Of a stretch of DNA of 64,000 bases, positions 51,059 through 60,650 are shown piece after piece. Source of the stretch: Methanocorpusculaceae archaeon UBA425 (lineage in GTDB: Archaea; Halobacteriota; Methanomicrobia; Methanomicrobiales; Methanocorpusculaceae); the NCBI GenBank assembly GCA_002506085.1, contig DAWV01000006.1, positions 102,016-166,015 on the forward strand, in the 5' to 3' direction. The first letter of the stretch is position 1, and the number at the start of each line of letters is the position of its first letter. Made by a program: the position numbers and the translations under genes. The notes under the pieces are model-generated. The model ran no database searches. It saw only the letters and a list, made by a program, of their open reading frames with translations, and was not told the DNA's origin.

Positions 51059-51985
51059 ATGTCACATGACATACACAAATACGCATTCTTCCTTGGATGC
51101 ATCGCCCCGAACCGGTATCCCGGTATCGAAGCCGCTGCAATCCGTACCGGTAAGAAACTTGATATTGAACTTGTTCCGTTAAAGGGAGCATCATGCTGTC
51201 CAGCCCCGGGCGCATTCGGGTCCATCGACCTTAACGTCTGGTATGCAATGGCTGCAAGAAATCTCATCCTTGCGGAACAGATGAACATGGACATAGCCCT
51301 TATTTGTAACGGCTGTTACAAATCCATCTGGGAAGTCAACCACAAACTGAAGCACAATGATGAGCTCCGTGACTCCGTCAATGAAGTCTTAAAGGAAGTC
51401 GACATGGAGTACAAAGGTACATCTAATGTCTACCACCTCGCAGAGCTCTATTATAATGACGAAGTATGCGGTCTTAACAAACTGAGAGACAGTGTTACCA
51501 CCCCGCTTAGCGGCGTTAAGGTTGCCTGCCACTACGGCTGCCACTTACTTAAACCGGCAAAAGACCGTGAGTTTGCCGGCGGTGCTATCGGCGACAGTGA
51601 ACACCCGATGTGGTTCGAAGAACTCGTTGATGCACTTGGTGCCGAAGCCGTTGAGTACCGCAATAAAATGCAGTGCTGCGGTGCAGGCGGAGGCGTCCGT
51701 GGATACGATATCGCCCACTCTCTTGATATCACCAATGAAAAACTGACCAATATGACGGCTGCTGGTGCAGACGCAATTGCTGATACCTGTCCGTTCTGTC
51801 AGCTCCAGTTCGACCGCGGGCAGTTTGAAATCGGTCAGAAGTTCGGTGTCGAATGGCACGTCCCGGTTCTCCACTACTGTGAAATGCTCGGACTTGCTCA
51901 GGGTATGTCTCCTGTGGAATTAGGTCTCGACCTTCACCAGACATCATGCAAACCGTTCCTTGACAAACTGAAGGGAGGCCAGTAA
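51059..51985 (+). CDS. hdrB: CoB-CoM heterodisulfide reductase subunit B
   Basis: The catalytic subunit that reduces CoM-S-S-CoB with two non-cubane [4Fe-4S] clusters. The 308-residue protein has both CCG domains: ASCCPAPG with CNGCYKS in the first half, and CHYGCHLL, QCCGAGGGVRG and DTCPFCQLQ in the second. The length is standard. Confidence 0.95.
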   Translation: MSHDIHKYAFFLGCIAPNRYPGIEAAAIRTGKKLDIELVPLKGASCCPAPGAFGSIDLNVWYAMAARNLILAEQMNMDIALICNGCYKSIWEVNHKLKHNDELRDSVNEVLKEVDMEYKGTSNVYHLAELYYNDEVCGLNKLRDSVTTPLSGVKVACHYGCHLLKPAKDREFAGGAIGDSEHPMWFEELVDALGAEAVEYRNKMQCCGAGGGVRGYDIAHSLDITNEKLTNMTAAGADAIADTCPFCQLQFDRGQFEIGQKFGVEWHVPVLHYCEMLGLAQGMSPVELGLDLHQTSCKPFLDKLKGGQ

Positions 51986-51986
51986 G

Positions 51987-54026
51987 ATGGTATATACAGG
52001 TAAAAATGCAGCCGCTGCAGAAGCACCGGAAGAACCCAGAATTGGTGTCTTCATCTGCCACTGCGGTACAAACATTGCAGGTTCCATTGATGTTCCGGCA
52101 GTAAGAGATTACGCCGCAACCATCCCTCACGTAGTCGTTGCCCAGAACTATGCATACATGTGCTCGACCCCCGGTCAGAACATGATTAAAGATGCAATCG
52201 CCGAACACCACCTTACCGGTGTCGTCGTTGCAGCATGCACCCCCCGTCTTCACGAACCAACCTTCAGAACCGCAACAGCAAATGGCGGTCTGAACCCGTT
52301 CAGATTCGAGATGGCAAACATCCGTGATCAGGGCTCCTGGGTCCACATGCACGACTGGGATGGCGGAACTGCGAAAGCAAAAGACGCAATCCGTATTGCC
52401 GTTGCAAAAGCAACCAAGCTCGAAGACCTTTATCCGATGTCAGTGCCGGTAGAACACCGTGCCTTAGTTGTTGGTGCAGGTATCGGTGGTATTCAGGCAT
52501 CCATGGATCTTGCAGCCGCCGGAATCGAGACCTATCTCATTGAGAAACAGCCGACAATCGGCGGTCGTATGTCACAGCTCGACAAGACCTTCCCGACCCT
52601 TGACTGCTCCCAGTGCATTCTGTCTCCGAAGATGGCAGAAGCCGGCAGAACTCCGGGTATCAAACTCTACACCCTCGCTGAAATCGAGAATGTGGAAGGA
52701 TACATCGGAAACTTTGATGTCACTATCCGCCGCCACGCCCGTGGTGTCCTTACTCCGAATGAAGCCGCAGCAAAAGGCATCATCGGCGGAGGATGTACTG
52801 GCTGTGGTGACTGTTCAAACGTCTGCCCTGTTGTAAAACCCAACGAGTGGGAATTCAACATGGCCCCCCGCAAGGCAATCTATATCTGTCATGCGCAGGT
52901 CGTTCCTCTGATCTACACCATCGACTTCGATGCATGCGTGAAATGCGGTCTGTGTATCACTGCATGCGGAACCAAGAAGGCCATTGACCTTGAAATGCAG
53001 GATGAACTGTTCACCATCAAAGTGGGAACTGTCATCCTTGCAACCGGTTATGAAGCCTTCCCAATCGAACAGAAGAAGGAATGGGGTTACAAACTCTATG
53101 ACAATGTCATCACCTCTCTCGAGTTCGAGCGTTTAATCTGTGCATCAGGTCCGACAATCGGTCACCTTGTCCGCCCATCAGATGGCGAGACCCCGCAGTC
53201 CGTCGGATTCGTTCTCTGTGCAGGTTCCCGAGACAACACTGGTATCGGCAAGCCGTACTGCTCCAGATTCTGCTGCATGTACTCGCTGAAGCACGCTCAC
53301 CAAGTCATTGAAAAGATTCCGGGATGCAGAGCCTACATCTTCTACATGGATATCCGTTCATTCGGTAAAGCATACGAGGAGTTCTACTACCGTGTGCAGA
53401 ACGAAGGCGCAAAATTCATCCGTGGACGTGTTGCCCAGATCCAGGAACTCCCGAACAAGAATCTTATCGTTGTTGCCGAGGATACGCTCCTTGGAAACCA
53501 GGTACAGATTGAGGTCGATCTCGTCGTCCTTGCAGCCGCTATCCAGCCGACCGCAGAAACCGAAATTGTCCGCAGACAGTTCGGTGTATCCTGCTCAGGC
53601 GACAAGTGGCTCCTTGAAGCCCACCCGAAACTGAACCCCTGTGGAACTACCACCGCCGGTGTGTATCTCGCAGGTGTCTGTCAGGGTCCGAAAGATATTC
53701 CAGATACCGTAGCACAGGCAGAAGGTGCCGCATCGGCTGCATCGATTCCAATCCATTCCGGTCATGTCGAACTTGAGCCGTACTATGCCCAGTGCATGCA
53801 GAACCTCTGCGCAGGCTGCGGTATGTGTACCAGACTCTGTCCATACTCTGCTCTGTCGATGACTGTCGTTGATGGCAGAACAGTCATGGAAGTCACTGCA
53901 GCAAAGTGTAAAGGCTGCGGTACCTGCGGTGGATTCTGCCCAGGCGGAGCAATCAAGATGCAGCACTTCACGAGCCCGCAGATCTTGGCTCAGATTGATG
54001 CATTCTTCCTTGGAGGCGAACAGTAA
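51987..54026 (+). CDS. hdrA: CoB-CoM heterodisulfide reductase subunit A (electron-bifurcating)
   Basis: A 679-residue FAD and Fe-S subunit that splits electron pairs between heterodisulfide and ferredoxin. The N-terminal domain starts GVFICHCGTNIAGSID. The FAD motif GAGIGGIQASMDLAAAG is near 158, DCSQCILSPKM lies at the flavin, and inserted ferredoxin motifs CTGCGDCSNVCP and CVKCGLCITAC follow. FCCMYSLKHA and the C-terminal clusters CAGCGMCTRLCP and CKGCGTCGGFCP complete it. It is not fused to MvhD, which is a separate overlapping gene. Confidence 0.95.
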   Translation: MVYTGKNAAAAEAPEEPRIGVFICHCGTNIAGSIDVPAVRDYAATIPHVVVAQNYAYMCSTPGQNMIKDAIAEHHLTGVVVAACTPRLHEPTFRTATANGGLNPFRFEMANIRDQGSWVHMHDWDGGTAKAKDAIRIAVAKATKLEDLYPMSVPVEHRALVVGAGIGGIQASMDLAAAGIETYLIEKQPTIGGRMSQLDKTFPTLDCSQCILSPKMAEAGRTPGIKLYTLAEIENVEGYIGNFDVTIRRHARGVLTPNEAAAKGIIGGGCTGCGDCSNVCPVVKPNEWEFNMAPRKAIYICHAQVVPLIYTIDFDACVKCGLCITACGTKKAIDLEMQDELFTIKVGTVILATGYEAFPIEQKKEWGYKLYDNVITSLEFERLICASGPTIGHLVRPSDGETPQSVGFVLCAGSRDNTGIGKPYCSRFCCMYSLKHAHQVIEKIPGCRAYIFYMDIRSFGKAYEEFYYRVQNEGAKFIRGRVAQIQELPNKNLIVVAEDTLLGNQVQIEVDLVVLAAAIQPTAETEIVRRQFGVSCSGDKWLLEAHPKLNPCGTTTAGVYLAGVCQGPKDIPDTVAQAEGAASAASIPIHSGHVELEPYYAQCMQNLCAGCGMCTRLCPYSALSMTVVDGRTVMEVTAAKCKGCGTCGGFCPGGAIKMQHFTSPQILAQIDAFFLGGEQ

Positions 54027-54460
54027 TGACTGATGAGTGGAAACCGAAGATTCTCGGTATTATCTGCAACTGGTGTTCCTATGCCGGTGCAGATGGTGCA
54101 GGCTCAGCCCGTACCCAGTATCCTCCGGACGTCAGAATTGTCCGTGTTATGTGTACTGGTCGTATCGACACCCTGTTTGTCCTGAAGGCATTCGCCGACG
54201 GAGCAGATGGTGTTCTCGTATCCGGCTGTCACTTTGGTGACTGCCACTACCTTGCAGGCAACTTCAAGGCAGCAAAGAGAATGTTCCTCGTAAAGAGCAT
54301 CCTCAACAATATGGGTATTGAGCACAGACGCTTCCGGATGACCTTTGTGTCAGCTTCGGAAGGTGCAAAATGGGCAACTGTTATCACCGACGTGATTAAC
54401 ACAATTAAAGAGATTGGTCCCTCGCCCATAGCAGAAGAGAGAAAGAGAAGAGGACTATAA
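54026..54460 (+). CDS. mvhD: MvhD-type iron-sulfur subunit (HdrA electron-input module)
   Basis: A 144-residue [2Fe-2S] protein with ICNWCSYAGADGAG, VMCTGRID and GCHFGDCHY. It docks on HdrA and accepts electrons from a hydrogenase or formate dehydrogenase. No mvhA or mvhG hydrogenase gene lies in the window, consistent with electron delivery by FdhAB or an F420-dependent partner (inference). It overlaps hdrA by 1 bp. Confidence 0.93.
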   Translation: MTDEWKPKILGIICNWCSYAGADGAGSARTQYPPDVRIVRVMCTGRIDTLFVLKAFADGADGVLVSGCHFGDCHYLAGNFKAAKRMFLVKSILNNMGIEHRRFRMTFVSASEGAKWATVITDVINTIKEIGPSPIAEERKRRGL

Positions 54461-54461
54461 G

Positions 54462-54884
54462 ATGACAGTATTACATCTCAATATGGTCACCCAGCGCGCC
54501 GTCGAAGAGGGCGAAGCAATGGAATCTGGGAAGACCACCCAGAAATATTTTGATGTCTGCAGCATTATCGAAATGAATGCTGACGACTTCAAAGAGTTGG
54601 GCATCAACTTAAACACCGTCGTCAAAGTAACCAGCGAGTGTGGGGAAGTCTTCGTCAAATCAACAATTGGAAGACAGACCTGCCCACGCGGTCTTTGTCA
54701 CATCCGTCAGGGCGTCTGGGCAAACCAGGTCGTCCCGCCACGGACCCAGTCTACCGGTGAACCACAGTACAGCGGTTTCCCGGTAACTGTTGAACCAGCT
54801 CCAGAAGCAAGAGTCGTTCCGGCAGTTGAACTAGTTCAGAAAGCTTGCAACAAATGGAACGGAAAGTTGCTCTGGCCAATGTGA
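54462..54884 (+). CDS. fwdD: Formylmethanofuran dehydrogenase subunit D
   Basis: A 140-residue molybdopterin-dinucleotide-binding domain (LHLNMVTQRAVEEG near the start, RQTCPRGLCHIRQGVWAN in the middle) that completes the pterin site of FwdB, the part fused at the C-terminus in other oxidoreductases. It begins 1 bp after mvhD. Confidence 0.9.
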   Translation: MTVLHLNMVTQRAVEEGEAMESGKTTQKYFDVCSIIEMNADDFKELGINLNTVVKVTSECGEVFVKSTIGRQTCPRGLCHIRQGVWANQVVPPRTQSTGEPQYSGFPVTVEPAPEARVVPAVELVQKACNKWNGKLLWPM

Positions 54885-54894
54885 GGTTATAAAT

Positions 54895-56292
54895 ATGCAA
54901 GAAGTAATCAAGCACGTTGCATGCCCCTATTGTGGAGCTTGCTGCGATGACCTTGAAGTCACTGTTGATGACGGCAAGATCATTGAAGTCAAGAATGCAT
55001 GCATCATAGGTACTGAGATTTACCATCACGCATCCCGAGAGGGACGTGTTGGAACTCCACGCCGCCGGCAGCCTGACGGAACCTACAAGGATATCACCTA
55101 CGAAGAAGCAATCGACTTCACTGCCAAGATGCTGATTAAGGCAAAGAAGCCGCTGATTTTCGGTTTCGGCTCAACCAACTGTGAAGGTATGGCAGCAGCA
55201 GGCCGTGTCGCAGAAGATGCAGGTGCAGTTCTTGATAACTGTGCATCTATCTGCCATGGGTCCTCTTTCCTGGCAATCTTCGATACAGGATACCCGTCCT
55301 GTACCCTTGGAGAAGTCAAAAACCGTGCAGATGTCGTCATTTACTGGGGATCCAACCCGGCACATGCACACCCGCGCCACATGTCCAGATACGGTATCTT
55401 CCCGCGTGGATTTTTCACAGGAAAGGGAGCTCGTGGAAGAAAGGTCATCGTAATTGATCCGAGATACACCGATACTGCACGCTGTGCAAACCAGTTCCTT
55501 CAGGTTCAGCAGGGTCACGACTACGAGTTGTTCGATGCATTCCGTATGGTAATGCACGGCTACGCAGCCGACGTCCCGGCAATCGTTGCAGGTGTCCCGA
55601 AAGAAAAGATTCTTGAAGCATGTGATGTCATCAAGGCAGGACGTTACGTCCATATCTTCTTCGGAATGGGTCTCTGCCACTCTGACGGCCGTAACCACAA
55701 TGTCGACATTGCAATCAACCTTGTGCGTGATGTCAACGAATACACGAAATGCACCATCATGGCAATGCGTGGACACTACAATATTGCAGGTCCGGGTATT
55801 GTCTGGGCATGGCAGTTTGGATTCCCATACTGTATTGACCTGACCAAAGGCTCTGTTGCGCACATGAACCCGGGAGAGACCTCTTCAGTAGATCTCGCCA
55901 ACCGTGGTGAAATTGATGCATTCATCAACATTGGAACTGATGCAGGGGCACACTTCCCCATCCGTGCATTTGAGAAGATTGGTGGTGCCGGCATCCCGAT
56001 GGTCACCATCGACCCGTCTGTCAATATGGCAGCCACCGTCTCCGATGTCCATATCCCGGTTGCAATCGTTGGTGTAGAAACCGGCGGTATCTGCTATCGT
56101 ATGGACAATGTCCCAATTCAGTATCGTGCAGTCGTTAAGCCGTTCAACGGTATCCTGACTGATGAGCAGCTCTTCGACAAGATCTATGAACGAATGCAGG
56201 AGCTCAAGAACGCCGGCATCGAATGCGACGGAACCTGGGACTATGCAACTCCTCTTGCTGATGTAAGACCTATAAAGGAGGTCTACCAATGA
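54895..56292 (+). CDS. fwdB: Formylmethanofuran dehydrogenase subunit B (catalytic)
   Basis: A 465-residue W/Mo-bis-pterin subunit that reduces CO2 to formate for the FwdA site. The N-terminal cluster motif is CPYCGACCDDLE, and NCASICHGSS (about 115-124) provides the cysteine metal ligand, with no selenocysteine codon seen. The remaining fold shows VIDPRYTDTA and RGHYNIAGPG. W versus Mo cannot be decided from sequence alone. It overlaps fwdA by 4 bp. Confidence 0.93.
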   Translation: MQEVIKHVACPYCGACCDDLEVTVDDGKIIEVKNACIIGTEIYHHASREGRVGTPRRRQPDGTYKDITYEEAIDFTAKMLIKAKKPLIFGFGSTNCEGMAAAGRVAEDAGAVLDNCASICHGSSFLAIFDTGYPSCTLGEVKNRADVVIYWGSNPAHAHPRHMSRYGIFPRGFFTGKGARGRKVIVIDPRYTDTARCANQFLQVQQGHDYELFDAFRMVMHGYAADVPAIVAGVPKEKILEACDVIKAGRYVHIFFGMGLCHSDGRNHNVDIAINLVRDVNEYTKCTIMAMRGHYNIAGPGIVWAWQFGFPYCIDLTKGSVAHMNPGETSSVDLANRGEIDAFINIGTDAGAHFPIRAFEKIGGAGIPMVTIDPSVNMAATVSDVHIPVAIVGVETGGICYRMDNVPIQYRAVVKPFNGILTDEQLFDKIYERMQELKNAGIECDGTWDYATPLADVRPIKEVYQ

Positions 56293-58010
56293 CAGAGTAC
56301 ATCATCAAAAACGGATGTGTAATCGACCCAACCCAGGGTATCAATGGTCAGAAGATGGATATCTGCATCAAAGACGGTAAAATTGTTGACAAAGTCAGCA
56401 ACTCTGCCAAGGTCATCGATGCAACCGGCAAGACTGTCATGGCTGGCGGTGTCGATATCCACTCCCATGTTGCAGGACCCAAAGTAGATGCTGGTCGTCT
56501 CTTCCGTCCAGAAGACAAGCTCTTCAAGTCCCCTAATCGAAAGTCGAACCTGAGAATGGAGATGGGTTTTTCCGTTCCATCAGTTTCAAAGACCGGATAT
56601 GACTATGCTCGTATGGGTTACGGTTTCGTTATGGAAGCTGCAATGCCCCCACTCGAGGCAGCACATGTCCACGAAGAAATCCGTGACACACCAATCATTG
56701 ATGAAGCCGCAATGCCGGTTCTTGGTAACAACTGGTTCTTACTTGAATATTTCAAGAACCACGAAATCGAGAACGCTGGTGCATATGCATCATGGATTCT
56801 CAACGCAACCCGCGGATATGCACTGAAGTGTGTCAATCCCGGAGGAACAGAAGCATGGGGCTGGGGTCTAAACTGTATTACCATCCATGACAAAGTTCCA
56901 TACTTTGACATTACCCCGGCTGAAATCGTGAAAGGATTAATCGAGACCAACGAATATCTCAGACTCCCGCACTCAATCCACGTTCACGCAAACAATCTCG
57001 GTAACCCGGGAAACTACACCACCACTCTCGACACCCTCAAGCTCGTTGAAGGCTACAAAGCAAACAACGACTTCGGTCGTGAGCAGGTCATGCACCACAC
57101 CCATCTGCAGTTCCACTGCTACGGCGGAGACTCCTTCAAGTCCAGCTCCTTCGAATCCAAATCCAAGGAAGTCATGGACTACGTCAACAAGCAGAAGGGT
57201 CTTACTATCGATACTGGTAACGTCACTCTTGATGAAACCACCACGATGACCGCAGACGGACCGTTCGAGTATCATCTGACCCATCTCAACCACCTCAAGT
57301 GGACCAATGTAGATATTGAACTTGAGACGGCAGCAGGTATTGTTCCGTTCATCTACGATCCGAAGACCTATATTGCAGGTGCACAGTGGGCAATCGGTCT
57401 GGAACTTCCGCTCTTTGCCAAAGACAAAGACCGGTGTTTCATCACCACCGACCACCCGAATGCAGGACCATTCTGGAGATACCCGAGAATCTACAAGTGG
57501 CTCCTTTCCGCAAATGCACGTAACGACCTCATCAAGAACGAACTCAAGTATGGAGACAAAGTTCTTGACACCACCTACATTGGTGAACTGTCAGACAAGG
57601 AAATCTCTCTCTACGAGCTCGCACAGATGACCCGTTCCGGTGTTGCAAAGGCACTTGGTCTCTCCAACCTCTACGGCAGCTTAAAGACAGGCATGAATGC
57701 CAACGTCGCTGTCTACGACATCGATCCGGAGAACCTCCCAAGCGATCCCGAACAGTATGAAACTGCATTCGGCAATGTCTTTGCCTTCTTCAAGGATGGT
57801 GTACTCTGTATTGAGAATCACGACATCGTTAACTACAGCATGCCGAAGAAGACCGTCTGGGTCAACTCCATTGTTCCGGAGAACAAACAGGTTGAACGTG
57901 ATATTCGCGATAAATTCCTGCACTCCTACACAGTTGACCTTGAGAACTACGCAGTCCAGGAAGAGCACGTACACAATCCGTACGCAATCAAAGTGGACAT
58001 CACGGAGTAA
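56289..58010 (+). CDS. fwdA: Formylmethanofuran dehydrogenase subunit A (amidohydrolase)
   Basis: A 573-residue binuclear-zinc amidohydrolase that condenses formate with methanofuran. It keeps the ligands: GGVDIHSHVAGPKVDAGR (about 56), the lysine/His regions NLGNPGNYTTTLDTL and MHHTHLQFHCYGGD, and ITTDHPNAGPFWRYPRIYKW. It receives formate by an internal tunnel from FwdB in the known structure. Confidence 0.95.
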   Translation: MTEYIIKNGCVIDPTQGINGQKMDICIKDGKIVDKVSNSAKVIDATGKTVMAGGVDIHSHVAGPKVDAGRLFRPEDKLFKSPNRKSNLRMEMGFSVPSVSKTGYDYARMGYGFVMEAAMPPLEAAHVHEEIRDTPIIDEAAMPVLGNNWFLLEYFKNHEIENAGAYASWILNATRGYALKCVNPGGTEAWGWGLNCITIHDKVPYFDITPAEIVKGLIETNEYLRLPHSIHVHANNLGNPGNYTTTLDTLKLVEGYKANNDFGREQVMHHTHLQFHCYGGDSFKSSSFESKSKEVMDYVNKQKGLTIDTGNVTLDETTTMTADGPFEYHLTHLNHLKWTNVDIELETAAGIVPFIYDPKTYIAGAQWAIGLELPLFAKDKDRCFITTDHPNAGPFWRYPRIYKWLLSANARNDLIKNELKYGDKVLDTTYIGELSDKEISLYELAQMTRSGVAKALGLSNLYGSLKTGMNANVAVYDIDPENLPSDPEQYETAFGNVFAFFKDGVLCIENHDIVNYSMPKKTVWVNSIVPENKQVERDIRDKFLHSYTVDLENYAVQEEHVHNPYAIKVDITE

Positions 58011-58021
58011 TTGGAGATATC

Positions 58022-58822
58022 ATGAACACAGTAACAATTACTATGGTAAAACAGCCTCAGCTGTTCCTTGAAGCCGACCTGATTACTCCGGATCAGTTTG
58101 CAGGGAAATCCATCGAAGCAATCGGTGCTATTGAAATTTCCGAAGGAAAAATCAAATACCCGCTTGCATCTTTCGCGAAAATCGAAGGTGTATCCGGTGC
58201 AACCGCAGCTGAGACTAAAATCGTCTTAAACGGCGACCTGACCCGTGTCAAGCGTATCGGTCAGCAGATGACTGCCGGTGAAATCATAATAAACAGTAAT
58301 GTTGATATGTACACCGGCGGATGGATGAAAGGTGGAAAGATTACCGTTAACGGCAATGCAGATTCCTTTACCGGAATTGCAATGGCGGGCGGCGAACTTA
58401 CCATCAATGGAAACTGCCAGAATCATGTTGGTTCCGCATACCGCGGCGACTGGCGTGGTATGACTGGTGGTGTTCTCCGCGTTACGGGCAATGTTGGAAA
58501 CGATATTGGTACCTTTATGCGCGGCGGAACCATCATTGTCGGCGGCGATGCATTTATTCACGTCCACACCCATGGTGAAGGCGGAACAATCATTGTCAAA
58601 GGCAATATCCAGGCACGTGTTGGTGGTCAGTCTGTCAAAGGTGACATCTTTGTTAACGGCAAGATTGACTTCATGATGCCCGGCTACAAGTACGTTGAAG
58701 ATGTAGAGAAAGATGTGGACGGCGTCAAAGCTGTTTACGCGCACTACGTCGGTGACCTTGGTGAACGCCACCCTGAAGCCAAAGGTCAGAAAGTATTTAC
58801 CAACCTCTATCTGAAGAAATAA
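58022..58822 (+). CDS. fwdC: Formylmethanofuran dehydrogenase subunit C
   Basis: A 266-residue beta-helix subunit related to the glutamate synthase alpha C-terminal domain, with repeated GG/NG turns (GGWMKGGKITVNGNADSF, GNVGNDIGTFMRGGTIIVGG, GGTIIVKGNIQARVGG). Structural role in the Fwd core. It starts 11 bp after fwdA. Confidence 0.93.
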   Translation: MNTVTITMVKQPQLFLEADLITPDQFAGKSIEAIGAIEISEGKIKYPLASFAKIEGVSGATAAETKIVLNGDLTRVKRIGQQMTAGEIIINSNVDMYTGGWMKGGKITVNGNADSFTGIAMAGGELTINGNCQNHVGSAYRGDWRGMTGGVLRVTGNVGNDIGTFMRGGTIIVGGDAFIHVHTHGEGGTIIVKGNIQARVGGQSVKGDIFVNGKIDFMMPGYKYVEDVEKDVDGVKAVYAHYVGDLGERHPEAKGQKVFTNLYLKK

Positions 58823-58854
58823 TCTTCTTCAGAATATATTTTTTGGAGACAAAG

Positions 58855-59424
58855 ATGACCGATCAGAAAAAAGCTGTTTTCTTCAGTACAGATTTACATG
58901 ATAATTTACCACATGCCTTTGAAGACCTTCGCCGGATTCACGGGGATTTTGTAGAGATGATTCACGTAATCGAAGAAGCATCCGATGCTTCCGCAGATGC
59001 AGACCACAAACAAGAACTTCGCAGATATGCAGATGGCTTCTTAGGAGCCGCTGATGATTTGGAAAAGTGGATGACCACCTACGCAGATGCAGTTAATGCC
59101 CAGCTTGCTGATAATCATCTGGTATATGAACGCGACTCCTATCAGACGCTTAATCGTATCCTTCAGTGGGATAAGGCGGATATCCGCCAGCTTGCACGCT
59201 GGATACGTGATTTAAAGGAACTCACCGCCCATATTGGTCTTACTATGCCGTATCTTCTGCATGTAAGACAGATTCCGACCGAGGCGATCCCCGCAGATAT
59301 AGCAGCGTACCCGGCGTTTGTTATGGATAGGCAGGGTTACTGCCTGTGCGGAATGGGACTGGATGAAATTCTCTATGTAGATGAAGTTCGCGAGAAGATG
59401 GCAGAAAAGAAATTGAAAAGATAA
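58855..59424 (+). CDS. Helical protein of unknown function at the tail of the fwd operon
   Basis: A 189-residue protein, mostly helical and acidic (FEDLRRIHGDFVEMIHVIEEA; RILQWDKADIRQLARWIRDL), with a C-terminal GYCLCGMGLDEIL that could bind metal. No family is recognised. The ATG at 58855 has TTGGAGA 6 bases before. It lies 32 bp after fwdC and 1 bp before a rubredoxin gene, so it is probably co-transcribed with the C1 operon and linked to redox chemistry (inference). Confidence 0.65.
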   Translation: MTDQKKAVFFSTDLHDNLPHAFEDLRRIHGDFVEMIHVIEEASDASADADHKQELRRYADGFLGAADDLEKWMTTYADAVNAQLADNHLVYERDSYQTLNRILQWDKADIRQLARWIRDLKELTAHIGLTMPYLLHVRQIPTEAIPADIAAYPAFVMDRQGYCLCGMGLDEILYVDEVREKMAEKKLKR

Positions 59425-59425
59425 T

Positions 59426-59599
59426 ATGGCGAAGTATATTTGCATTTTCTGTTCATATGTTTATGATGAAGATGTAGGTGACCCGAAACACGGGATACCC
59501 CCCGGAACCAAATATGCTGATGTTCCCGATACCTGGGTTTGTCCGGTGTGTCTGGTTCCGAAGACGAAACCAGGTCTTTTCAAAAAAATAGAAGACTAA
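59426..59599 (+). CDS. Rubredoxin
   Basis: A short 57-residue gene. MAKYICIFCSYVYDEDVGDP, then GIPPGTKYADVPDTWVCPVC, gives the two CxxC pairs (Cys 6, 9, 39, 42) of the one-iron rubredoxin centre and the conserved aromatic/Gly/Pro frame. It carries single electrons in the cytoplasm, often to oxygen- or peroxide-reducing enzymes. It starts 1 bp after the preceding stop and is therefore in the same transcript. Confidence 0.92.
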   Translation: MAKYICIFCSYVYDEDVGDPKHGIPPGTKYADVPDTWVCPVCLVPKTKPGLFKKIED

Positions 59600-59646
59600 C
59601 AGATTTTCAATTATTTTTAGAAAAATTATAAAAATATTTTCTGTTT

Positions 59647-60528
59647 TTATGCTGCCACTACTGATCCCGGCGGAAGTTTCTTGGGCAGGTTTGCTTTGAA
59701 CTCCTCAAAGTTAAGGTCTTTTCCAATCTGACTTACAATCGGGACGTCGAGTCTCGCAAAGCGGTAAATCCAGTCGATTATTGCGTCGACTACAAGGAGT
59801 ACTGCTTCTTCGGAGTTGACGGTTATGAGGTGCATGCCTACTTTCGGGTGTCTGCCGCGTCTGCCGCCAAACGTGATTCTATAGGCGGCCGTTTCGGATT
59901 GCAGAAGACCATAAAGGCAGGATCTGACGCATGTTCCGCATTCGAGACAGAGTTTTTTATCCATGACAATTCGTCCGTCACGTACTTCGATGGCATTTTC
60001 ACGGCAGAACTGGACACAGGTTCCGCATCCTGTGCATGTCCCGTTCTCCCGTATTGGATTTCTCAGACCGGTTATGCCGATTTCATTGAGTGTTTCGCTG
60101 GTACATGCGTTCGGGCATGCGGATATGGCAATGCGCATTTTACCGGGCATGTCTTTTCGGAAGTAGCGTTTGTCTATTTCTTTGGCGAGGCGGAGGGAGT
60201 CGATGTTGGCAAGTTTGCACCGGTCGGTTCCGGGGCATGCGGTGATGTTGACGACTTCGGCACGTTCTGCTCCTATGTCGTGTCCGCTGGCAAGTAATTC
60301 CCGGGACACTTCCTCGAGCTGGATGACTTTGATATGGGGTATTTCGATGGTCTGGCGGGTTGTGAGGTGGACGTTATCAATGTTGTATTTTTGTGCAATC
60401 TGCCCGACTGCGATGAGCTGGTCGGGTGTTACGATGCCTGCGGGCAGGCGGAGACGGAGAGTGCAATAGTCTCCGTCAGCTTCGGTGATGACCCCTCCCA
60501 TTTCATATATTCGGGATTTTGTTTTCAT
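59647..60528 (-). CDS. Sulfite reductase-like siroheme/Fe-S protein (Dsr-like, group I)
   Basis: A 293-residue protein with the ferrite-reductase half-domain (HLTTRQTIEIPHI), siroheme-[4Fe-4S] ligands in ACPGTDRCKLA and ACPNACT, and two inserted ferredoxin clusters (CTGCGTCVQFC and CLECGTCVRSC). It matches the short dissimilatory-sulfite-reductase-like proteins common in methanogens, which have been suggested to work in sulfite or related assimilation but are not proven. It lacks an F420H2 dehydrogenase domain. A TTAATAAATTA box about 25 bases upstream of the ATG fits a leaderless start. Confidence 0.82.
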   Translation of the reverse strand: MKTKSRIYEMGGVITEADGDYCTLRLRLPAGIVTPDQLIAVGQIAQKYNIDNVHLTTRQTIEIPHIKVIQLEEVSRELLASGHDIGAERAEVVNITACPGTDRCKLANIDSLRLAKEIDKRYFRKDMPGKMRIAISACPNACTSETLNEIGITGLRNPIRENGTCTGCGTCVQFCRENAIEVRDGRIVMDKKLCLECGTCVRSCLYGLLQSETAAYRITFGGRRGRHPKVGMHLITVNSEEAVLLVVDAIIDWIYRFARLDVPIVSQIGKDLNFEEFKANLPKKLPPGSVVAA

Positions 60529-60650
60529 GTATTTATATGGGCTTTAGTAATTTATTAAGATGATTTTTGAAGTAAGTATATTTTCGGAAGTAAATGCGGG
60601 CGGCTGTGAACCGGGTTACGTCCTATTAATCGAGAGGTGGACGTGGGACG

